Of a DNA stretch of 5,606 nucleotides, positions 1 to 5,296 are shown one piece after another. This DNA comes from an uncultured Gammaproteobacteria bacterium. GTDB lineage: Bacteria > Pseudomonadota > Gammaproteobacteria > Pseudomonadales > DT-91. The stretch lies in contig CAKMZU010000219.1 in NCBI GenBank assembly GCA_929200485.1, forward strand, positions 598 to 6,203. The letters are read 5' to 3'. A model generated the notes under the pieces. That model did not search any database. It was given only the letters and a program-made list of their open reading frames with translations, and was not told where the DNA came from. How positions within the stretch are numbered: position 1 is the stretch's first letter; every line of letters begins with the position of its first letter. The position numbers were made by a program, and so were the translations under genes.

Positions 1-2
1 CT

Positions 3-638
3 GTTGTGGATGTGCTTCTGAAAAAGACTCCAGAAGAATTGTCTGAAATCCCGCCAAATGCAATCAGAGGAATTCTAGCCGCTGAAGACTATTTCGCCTA
101 CTGTACTTATTTGCTCAACCAGTATGAGAAGTTGGACGGCTCTACTCACAGGTCGCCCATGAAATACACTTATCAATTGCATGGTTATGATGATGCAATC
201 TTACGAGTAATACCATGTGGAGGTATCCATACCCCAATGCATTTTGTCAATTCATGTAATGACGATGGTCAAGAAAACGTGAAGATTAAATCTTTTGACT
301 TAGGCGAAGACAAAAAAGCAGACATGCGTAGATTTATTTCATGCTATGTATCCAAAAAAGTTATTAATCCCGGAGAGGAGATTTTAGATGACTACATGAC
401 GCGTACTGAATATCGCGATAGTTTTTTTGAAACCATAGAAGACGAAAAAAAAACAATCGAAACGAATTTAAAATACAGCCAGGGTGCAGTAGCCAATTTT
501 AATTTGAAACTTCCGAAAAAAAAACAGGTTGATGTCGAATATGCCGCTCATCTTTTTTATATAGAAAAAATGAAACCAGAAAATAAAACCTTGAAGCAAT
601 CAGAGAAGAAATCAAAGAAAAAATCAACAAAGAAATGA
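3..638 (+). CDS. SET-domain-like protein (putative lysine methyltransferase), 5'-truncated
   Basis: The reading frame is open to the left edge, so the true start probably lies outside; a GTG at position 6 is the first possible start and serves as residue 1 here. Two stretches match the end of a SET domain. HFVNSC (79-84), with Asn91 following, resembles the cofactor-binding N-H-x-C-x-x-N motif but lacks the usual His. PGEEILDDY (122-130) resembles the GEELTxDY motif that supplies the catalytic Tyr. Between them, YVSKKVINPGEE fits the usual strand leading to that motif. SET proteins transfer methyl groups from S-adenosylmethionine to protein lysines; some bacterial ones are secreted effectors that act on host histones, while others modify bacterial proteins. 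After the domain come a charged, probably helical region (about 133-195) and a Lys-rich tail (195-210). No signal peptide can be judged. The gene converges on the fimbrial operon and no functional link is evident. The SET call rests on motifs only. Confidence 0.68.
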   Translation, partial: VVDVLLKKTPEELSEIPPNAIRGILAAEDYFAYCTYLLNQYEKLDGSTHRSPMKYTYQLHGYDDAILRVIPCGGIHTPMHFVNSCNDDGQENVKIKSFDLGEDKKADMRRFISCYVSKKVINPGEEILDDYMTRTEYRDSFFETIEDEKKTIETNLKYSQGAVANFNLKLPKKKQVDVEYAAHLFYIEKMKPENKTLKQSEKKSKKKSTKK

Positions 639-766
639 ATCCCACATATTAAAAAGGTTTTACTTGAAGGACTTTTGCGTATAAAAATCGATGTGGCGTT
701 AATGCTATTTTTCAAACGTTAAAGCAGCTTTAGAGATGCCCTTTAGTTTGAGGTTGCTTATTTTTG

Positions 767-1732
767 TTATTCTGGTTCAACCAAAATGGTGAGGGTGTCA
801 GTGTAGGTTCCACCGGGTTTCCCTGTTGTATTTGCTGCAGGTACTCTTATCCTAAGCTCTGTGTTTGTGCCGCCTCCGCAGTCTTTAATGGCTGATCCTG
901 CGAAGCCTTTTTTTGCTCTCCCGTGCTTTACATTTTTAAAACCGGCTTGTTGCTTGTAAGCCACTTTGTAATCAATCACTTCATCATTGATATTCTTTAA
1001 GCGAAAGCTATTTGCACTGGCACCATTAAGGCTCGTTGAGGTAATTGTCACACCGCCGCTGTTATTGCGAAAAATACAAAAACTATCCTTTGCAACGATA
1101 TTTTGGTTGTATTCACCTCTCATATAAATATCATCCAGGCCTGAAATTTGTACTAATTCGGGCAGTGTCACTTGAAAGCTTTGAAAATCGGCATATTCGC
1201 CGCCTGCAGATTGAAGGGCATCGACCTCAAAAGTGCTACTGTAGGTGCCAGCCGGTGCGGTTTGTAATGCCGATTCAGAAATAATGACTTTTATTCTAAC
1301 GTTGGCATTTGGCTCGCCGCATCCGATTGCCCCTGGAACTAGGCCTGTAACGAAGCCGGTTATGCTGTTATCTTTCATCAGCCAACTACTGCCGTTATTA
1401 TGACTCCATGTAAAACTCACGGGAAGGGTTGCATTACTGGTGCTGTGTTCCAGAAAGAAATTACCGCTATTATCGCTACTGTCTCCACTGACACCTTGTA
1501 GCGCGACATCATAGGATCGAATTATTGGGTTCGCCAATGGTCCTGAATAAGAAATAACACAATAATCATCAAACCCTGATACACCGCTGGTTACGCCATC
1601 CCACTCATTGATCGTAATATCATCAAGATTTTCAATCCGGATGTCGGCATGAATACCCGCTGTCATAAACGTTATGAAAACAAAAATCAGGCTTGATAGC
1701 ACAGCGGTTGATTGACCTGTTTTTTTATTCAC
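767..1732 (-). CDS. Two-domain fimbrial tip adhesin/minor pilin
   Basis: This is an exported protein with a signal peptide (hydrophobic core 10-26, likely cleavage after GIHA at 29). Two pilin-like domains follow. Domain 1 (about 31-172) starts IRIENLDDI and has Cys58 in DDYC, Cys138 in GCGE and the closing strand GTYSSTFEV. Domain 2 (about 183-321) has VQISGLDDI, Cys219 in DSFC, Cys285 in DCGG and GGTYTDTLTILV at the C-terminus. Domain 2 aligns by eye with the neighbouring major pilin. Each Cys pair probably forms a disulfide. The mature N-terminus lacks the extra donor-strand segment seen in the pilin, as expected for a subunit at the fibre tip. Size and last position in the operon match tip subunits such as CfaE or CsuE, although I see no specific sequence match to either. 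The GTG start lies inside the end of the usher gene and has its own ribosome site. Receptor unknown. An unusually basic loop lies at 256-284. Confidence 0.8.
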   Translation of the reverse strand: MNKKTGQSTAVLSSLIFVFITFMTAGIHADIRIENLDDITINEWDGVTSGVSGFDDYCVISYSGPLANPIIRSYDVALQGVSGDSSDNSGNFFLEHSTSNATLPVSFTWSHNNGSSWLMKDNSITGFVTGLVPGAIGCGEPNANVRIKVIISESALQTAPAGTYSSTFEVDALQSAGGEYADFQSFQVTLPELVQISGLDDIYMRGEYNQNIVAKDSFCIFRNNSGGVTITSTSLNGASANSFRLKNINDEVIDYKVAYKQQAGFKNVKHGRAKKGFAGSAIKDCGGGTNTELRIRVPAANTTGKPGGTYTDTLTILVEPE

Positions 1733-4244
1733 AACGTAGTGTCCCTAGCCGAGCTATTTGATTTTTAGCTGTGTAATCAGGTACGCTCACCTGGCAGTCG
1801 CCTTTCTTGCTTCGGATCGTCAGTTCGTCTGTTGATGTGCTCATTTCCGCTTGGAAGAACCCGTACTCGTCTGTTATTGCGAGACCTTCTACACCTTCGA
1901 TTAAGGCATTTTTAATCGGGTTAGCCTCTTTGTCGAGAATTCTACCAAAGACGACATCCACTTTTTTGATGCGATATTTTAAACGTGCGACATTTCCGGG
2001 GTAGAGTGTCACTTGATCTTCACGCTGTGAGTAAGATAACAAGTCTGTACCGGTATCATTGATGCTGATGTTGTAGCTTTCAAATGGCTTTAAACTGACG
2101 ACGGTGGATTTACCGCTAACGGCATAAGCACGTTTCCCACCGTCAACGAATACGTCGACGGAGGATTGCTTGTGAGGAGATTCAATATCAATAATAACGG
2201 CTGATTGATTGTTTTCATTACCACCAATAACCAGCCCTTCACTATCACCAATAATGGTTGTGCTGAGGCCGGCACTGTAGCCTGTGGTGGTGCCGCTGCC
2301 GGCAGAATGCGATTGATCCACTGAGGCTGATAGCCGTCCATATCGCGACTCCCATTTAGCCCCTGCATCCGCTTGTTGTTGCTCATGGCCACTTTGCACG
2401 TTGAGATTTAGATCAAGATCACTGACAAGCAGCTCTTGATCATTCCAGTTGATACTGCCTGTGGTGCTGTGTCGCTCTTCCCCTCCTTCGACTTGCTGCT
2501 GCGTACTGGTAACACGGTATTGCGTGCGGCCGGTGGAAAAATTAAGTGATACCCGCAGCAATGCCTGCCATATAGCGTCTTGTTTTGTTACTTCAATATT
2601 GGAGTTCAAATAGGTTTTATCATCAAATTTATAGCGTGGAAAGTTGACGCTGGCCGTGTGGCTTGTGGTTGTGCTGACATCGTTAGCGAGGTAGCGGCTT
2701 TCAAAGCTTATGCGGCCAGAGTAAAACGGGTGAGAAAGTCGGATGCTGCCTTGTTCACTATTAGCGTCGCCAAGGAGATAGATATCATTGTCATCTCTAA
2801 CTGGGTCTGACAAATCTATTTTTCGATAGTCAGCACTGATAAGAAGATCCCGCCATCGTGTATTGAAATTGCCAAAGAAGCCTGTGTCATGGTTCTCGGT
2901 ATAGGCAATATTCATATCCAAATCGAAATAGGGGTTCAGGTGATAAAATCCAGCTTCTAGCATTTTGTCTGTTTCTGTCAGTGCCAGATTGGCGTCAAGG
3001 GCTAGGCCATCGGTCACTCGGCTGGCATAACCGCCGCGTAAAAGAACATCATCCATCGCATTCAGGCTATTATTGCCTGATGTGTTGGATTCCATTATGC
3101 GCCCCCCTTCAATAAAAAACAGGTCTTGGTCTGACGGAGGCATTTGACCGCTTTTGCGATAAAAACGTTGTTCTTCTCTAACCAATCGGTCACCTTCGTA
3201 AATTCGCAACGTGATATAATACGCACCGCCTTCAAGTGATTGGGTATCGAGTGATTGGTTGCCGGCATCGTAAATATCCGAGCTGACAAGTCTGTCGTCT
3301 TTGTAAATTTCTATACGGCTACGACTCGATAGAAATATATTTAAAGGGCTGCCCTCAGAAAAATCCAGATCATTACGCGTATCGAGCGTCGAGGCAAATC
3401 GAGCGCCGGCGATTTGCAGGTTCGGTAAAAATACCGAGCGTTGATTGTTTGTTTGTAGCAACCCCAACTGATAGGAGCGCCCAGCATAGTCGTGTTCATA
3501 GGCTAGGGTATCAATGGCAAAATCATTGGTTTTCGAAATATTGCTTAACATACGAATGCGAGATTCTTTAAAACCCAGCAGTGTATGGCCGTTAATGCTG
3601 TAATTATCCGAACTTCCCTCAGGTTTGGAGATGTTCGCAGACAAGCCATGAATGAATGATAAGCCGCTATCGGATGGTGGTAAGAATTTAGGGATGTTGA
3701 GCGTTTGTACATGAAGCTCTGAGGCTGCCACAAAGACATCAACGCGATACCTGGACTCATCAAAAATAACGGCGGCAATCTCGGGATTAAGTTTGCCGCA
3801 ATCGGTGCTGAATGTGTTTTGGCACACAGCATAAGCGTGAGAGTTTAATTTGCCTGTAAAGTGTTGAGTCAGCCGTTCACGATCGATAACCTGTGGTATC
3901 AAATTGGTTAATGTTTGCGGCTGTAAAAAAGTGATTTCACCTGGGCTATAGGTTGCCATTAACGAACCTACATATTGACCGCCATAATAAACATCGACTT
4001 CGGTGGTTTGCGGCTCCAACAAATATTCAAAACCGGGCGGTGGCTTACTGAGTTTTTTTTGGGAGGGTGTCAGTGTTTTTGGCGTATTCGTATTGCCTTT
4101 GTCTACCTCTATTGCAGGGAATTGCTGTCCTTGGTTTTCTGCGCAGTAGGCTGGTGCGGATAAAAAAAGGGTCGGCACCATCAGACTGATAAGAAAAAAA
4201 ACAGGGACACTTGCGATTTGTAAAAGGCAGTGTCGATTTACCAC
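1725..4244 (-). CDS. Outer-membrane fimbrial usher, CS1/TcfC (alternate) type
   Basis: This would be the outer-membrane pore that receives chaperone-bound subunits and secretes the growing fibre. A signal peptide ends near AYCA (35). A low-complexity linker (37-70) leads into the N-terminal domain, which starts GFEYLLEPQTTEVDVYYGG (71-89), wording typical of CfaC/CooC/TcfC-like ushers, and has a probable Cys141-Cys149 disulfide. A beta-barrel region spans roughly 195-680 with alternating strands. It is interrupted by a plug-like E-set domain at about 300-366 (IEIYKDDRLV, then LEGGAYYITLRIYEGDRLV). The C-terminal part has VTLYPGNV (745-752) and then a transthyretin-like fold (FGRILDKEANPI, TDEYGFFQAE) with Cys817 and Cys838. 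The length of 839 aa fits the family. The start is GTG with only a weak TAGAG ribosome site 5 nt upstream. It lies 94 bp after the pilin gene, behind a terminator, and overlaps the adhesin gene by 8 bp. Family assignment is confident; domain borders are approximate. Confidence 0.92.
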   Translation of the reverse strand: MVNRHCLLQIASVPVFFLISLMVPTLFLSAPAYCAENQGQQFPAIEVDKGNTNTPKTLTPSQKKLSKPPPGFEYLLEPQTTEVDVYYGGQYVGSLMATYSPGEITFLQPQTLTNLIPQVIDRERLTQHFTGKLNSHAYAVCQNTFSTDCGKLNPEIAAVIFDESRYRVDVFVAASELHVQTLNIPKFLPPSDSGLSFIHGLSANISKPEGSSDNYSINGHTLLGFKESRIRMLSNISKTNDFAIDTLAYEHDYAGRSYQLGLLQTNNQRSVFLPNLQIAGARFASTLDTRNDLDFSEGSPLNIFLSSRSRIEIYKDDRLVSSDIYDAGNQSLDTQSLEGGAYYITLRIYEGDRLVREEQRFYRKSGQMPPSDQDLFFIEGGRIMESNTSGNNSLNAMDDVLLRGGYASRVTDGLALDANLALTETDKMLEAGFYHLNPYFDLDMNIAYTENHDTGFFGNFNTRWRDLLISADYRKIDLSDPVRDDNDIYLLGDANSEQGSIRLSHPFYSGRISFESRYLANDVSTTTSHTASVNFPRYKFDDKTYLNSNIEVTKQDAIWQALLRVSLNFSTGRTQYRVTSTQQQVEGGEERHSTTGSINWNDQELLVSDLDLNLNVQSGHEQQQADAGAKWESRYGRLSASVDQSHSAGSGTTTGYSAGLSTTIIGDSEGLVIGGNENNQSAVIIDIESPHKQSSVDVFVDGGKRAYAVSGKSTVVSLKPFESYNISINDTGTDLLSYSQREDQVTLYPGNVARLKYRIKKVDVVFGRILDKEANPIKNALIEGVEGLAITDEYGFFQAEMSTSTDELTIRSKKGDCQVSVPDYTAKNQIARLGTLRCE
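1742..1747 (-). promoter_or_regulatory. Ribosome binding site of the adhesin gene
   Basis: Read on the minus strand, TAGGGA lies 9 nt upstream of the GTG at 1732-1730. It sits inside the last codons of the usher gene, whose stop codon (1727-1725) lies beyond the adhesin start. This arrangement supports the GTG start and suggests translational coupling between usher and adhesin. Confidence 0.6.
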
Positions 4245-4290
4245 GGCAGCTCTAACTTAAGCACTATGAAATGGCTATTCGTTAATAAGA

Positions 4291-4323
4291 AAAAGAAAGA
4301 AAAAGCCGATAGTCAATCGGCTT
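4291..4323 (-). terminator. Rho-independent terminator between pilin and usher genes
   Basis: On the minus strand a perfect 8-bp stem, AAGCCGAT paired with ATCGGCTT, encloses the 5-nt loop TGACT. On the plus strand the arms are at 4303-4310 and 4316-4323. A T-rich run follows at once (TTTCTTTC then TTTTTC). It begins 16 nt past the pilin stop codon and ends before the usher GTG. Because no separate usher promoter is obvious in the 94-bp gap, it probably acts as a partial terminator that lowers usher and adhesin transcription relative to pilin. Confidence 0.78.
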
Positions 4324-4338
4324 GTATGTGAGTTGTCA

Positions 4339-4878
4339 TTAGTCAGGGCTAACAACAAGCACTAGCGTATCGGAATAACCGCCTGATGGCCGTGATTCCA
4401 GATCTGATGCAAGCACTGTTGCCGCCAGGGTTGCGTTATTGTTGGAGTCACAATCATAGTCTGTACCATTTGCCGTGAAGCTATCTGTTGATTCGGTACC
4501 GTTAAGTAGTGTTTTTTCGCCATCACCTCCATTCATGGTCAGAGTGTAGGGAAGGGTGTTTGTTAAGGTTTCATGTTTCATTGCGAAGGCTTGGCCAGTT
4601 CCATGCGTGGAGGTGGTTTCGATTGTGTATGTGCCGGCTTCAGCATTGCTGTATACACAAAAAGATTCAGTGGCGGTTGCATTCGCATCAGGTGTGACGG
4701 TTTCAAAATCGATATCAGTAAGTGAAGAGATTTGAATCACCTTACTCAAGTTGAGGATGACATCAATCTCACCTTGTGACGTAGCACCAAGTGTTCCTTG
4801 TGTTACTGATAAAACAGGGGTTGCTGCCAAGCCCATAGAGGCGACTAGCGCGATACTTAAAGCGTGTTTTTTTTTCAT
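4339..4878 (-). CDS. Major fimbrial pilin subunit
   Basis: This 179-aa precursor has a classic signal peptide (MKKK, then a hydrophobic stretch 6-22, cleavage likely near 24-26). The mature N-terminus GEIDVILNLSKVIQI (36-50) has the alternating hydrophobic residues of a donor strand, the segment that would complete the fold of the next subunit. The domain continues with SSLTDIDF, Cys74 in ESFC, Cys143 in YDCD and the C-terminal strand GGYSDTLVLVV (167-177). The two Cys probably form a disulfide. The mature protein is very acidic: by my count 21 Asp/Glu against 4 Lys/Arg. Being first in the operon, ahead of a terminator, fits the abundant shaft subunit. I chose the ATG at 4878 rather than an in-frame ATG 27 codons upstream because it gives a proper signal peptide and has AAGGA 7 nt upstream. 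The fold pattern also resembles spore-coat-U and DUF4402-type pilins, so the exact pilin family is open. Confidence 0.85.
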   Translation of the reverse strand: MKKKHALSIALVASMGLAATPVLSVTQGTLGATSQGEIDVILNLSKVIQISSLTDIDFETVTPDANATATESFCVYSNAEAGTYTIETTSTHGTGQAFAMKHETLTNTLPYTLTMNGGDGEKTLLNGTESTDSFTANGTDYDCDSNNNATLAATVLASDLESRPSGGYSDTLVLVVSPD

Positions 4879-4885
4879 AATGCAA

Positions 4886-4890
4886 TCCTT
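4886..4890 (-). promoter_or_regulatory. Ribosome binding site deciding the pilin start
   Basis: Read on the minus strand, AAGGA is followed by a 7-nt spacer and the ATG at 4878. It selects this start over the upstream in-frame ATG at 4959, which would add 27 residues ahead of the signal peptide. Confidence 0.75.
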
Positions 4891-5003
4891 GTTGAGAAAA
4901 CCAAACCTTGTCTTCAAGCATTCTATTTTTTTTATCTGTTTCAAGACGGTTGGTTTCATCGGTGTTAGATATCTGTCTTAAGAGCGTTTTGATATTTTTT
5001 TGT

Positions 5004-5028
5004 TTGAAGAGAAAGATAATTTCTTCAA
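5004..5028. repeat. Inverted repeat TTGAAGA-N11-TCTTCAA
   Basis: This is a perfect 7-bp inverted repeat (arms 5004-5010 and 5022-5028) around an 11-bp AT-rich centre. It lies about 125-150 bp upstream of the pilin ATG. A further TCTTCAA copy sits at 4911-4917, closer to the gene. It could be an operator for a dimeric regulator or a hairpin in the pilin leader RNA. No regulator is identifiable. Confidence 0.4.
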
Positions 5029-5039
5029 TCGTTCAGATT

Positions 5040-5068
5040 AAAATATGCATAGGTCTTATTGGTTACAA
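5040..5068 (-). promoter_or_regulatory. Candidate promoter of the pilin operon
   Basis: On the minus strand, TTGTAA (plus 5063-5068) and TATTTT (plus 5040-5045) are separated by exactly 17 bp; each matches the sigma-70 consensus at 4 of 6 bases. Transcription would begin near 5033 and leave a leader of about 155 nt that contains the inverted repeat at 5004-5028. In such AT-rich DNA this could be chance, and other start points are possible. Confidence 0.3.
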
Positions 5069-5106
5069 TGTTGAAAAAGGTATTTTGTGATTGACTACGA
5101 ATTTAG

Positions 5107-5154
5107 TTAAGTGATTTCTTAGTAGTTGTAAACTCTATCACTTAAAGAAGTGAT
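5107..5154. repeat. Three alternating copies of AAGTGAT forming two competing palindromes
   Basis: Copy A (5109-5115, plus), copy B (5137-5143, minus) and copy C (5148-5154, plus) share the 7-mer AAGTGAT. A and B extend to a perfect 9-bp inverted repeat, TTAAGTGAT and ATCACTTAA, with a 21-bp spacer. B and C form a perfect 7-bp inverted repeat with the 4-base loop AAAG. B cannot pair with both partners at once. Confidence 0.6.
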
Positions 5155-5164
5155 TTTTTATTTT
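5137..5164 (+). terminator. Possible weak terminator hairpin in the control region
   Basis: A 7-bp stem (ATCACTT and AAGTGAT, loop AAAG) is followed on the plus strand by TTTTTATTTT. The shape is that of a rho-independent terminator, but only two of the seven stem pairs are G-C. No gene on the plus strand lies just upstream, so it would act on an untranslated leader or read-through transcript, or it may simply be a protein-binding palindrome. Confidence 0.35.
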
Positions 5165-5182
5165 CATCCTTAATTGTTGAAG

Positions 5183-5210
5183 TTGACAGGTTTGATCTAT
5201 GCTTTAAAAG
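5183..5210 (+). promoter_or_regulatory. Candidate sigma-70 promoter of the divergent exported-protein gene
   Basis: A perfect TTGACA (5183-5188) is followed after 16 bp by TAAAAG (5205-5210), a 4-of-6 match to TATAAT. The start point would be near 5217, giving a leader of about 80 nt before the ATG at 5297. The CRP-like site at 5211-5230 would cover this start point. Confidence 0.4.
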
Positions 5211-5230
5211 AGCGTGATATGTTTCACGTT
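5211..5230. promoter_or_regulatory. CRP-like binding site
   Basis: GTGA (5214-5217), TATGTT and TCAC (5224-5227) reproduce the CRP core GTGA-N6-TCAC with the right spacing. The symmetry extends one base each side (C and G), and AT-rich flanks follow. The consensus flank would be T/A rather than C/G, so affinity may be reduced or a related CRP/FNR-family protein may bind. It lies 67 bp before the ATG of the divergent gene and about 340 bp from the pilin ATG. Confidence 0.5.
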
Positions 5231-5296
5231 TTATTTGAGGTTGTTTGTTAGCTTATTTTTTTGCTCTTCGCAATCCAGGGATGAAAAATTAAAGCC

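Larger units (their letters stand above)
4879..5296 (+). other. Divergent AT-rich control region without a gene
   Basis: These 418 bp separate the minus-strand pilin operon from the plus-strand exported-protein gene. I see no convincing coding sequence: short frames here start at non-ATG codons, lack ribosome sites and have no protein-like pattern. The region holds oligo-T and oligo-A runs, the palindrome AGATATCT (4967-4974), several longer inverted repeats, and candidate promoters listed separately. Its length and density of palindromes suggest regulated expression of the fimbrial genes. Confidence 0.6.

Noticed and set aside
639..766. Possible shared terminator between the convergent SET-like and adhesin genes
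   Set aside because: Only 4-5 bp imperfect stems (such as AAAGC next to GCTTT with a 1-base loop) are present, none followed by a clear T run in either direction.
1045..1284. Plus-strand open frame inside the adhesin gene
   Set aside because: It lies antisense to a well-supported gene and has no ribosome site or protein-like features; the other short frames across 1807-4697 were rejected for the same reason.
4143..4244. Lipoprotein signal in the usher (Cys in APAYC near residue 34)
   Set aside because: The residues before the Cys (A-P-A-Y) do not fit the lipobox, which needs Leu or a similar residue at -3; cleavage after AYCA by signal peptidase I fits better, as in other ushers.
4879..4959. 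Pilin start 27 codons further upstream (ATG at 4959)
   Set aside because: It would put a charged segment ahead of a complete signal peptide and ignores the AAGGA site placed correctly for the ATG at 4878.
4908..5090. Plus-strand open frame of 60 codons upstream of the pilin
   Set aside because: It starts at TTG without a ribosome site and overlaps the leader and control region; its hydrophobic look comes from the T-rich base composition.
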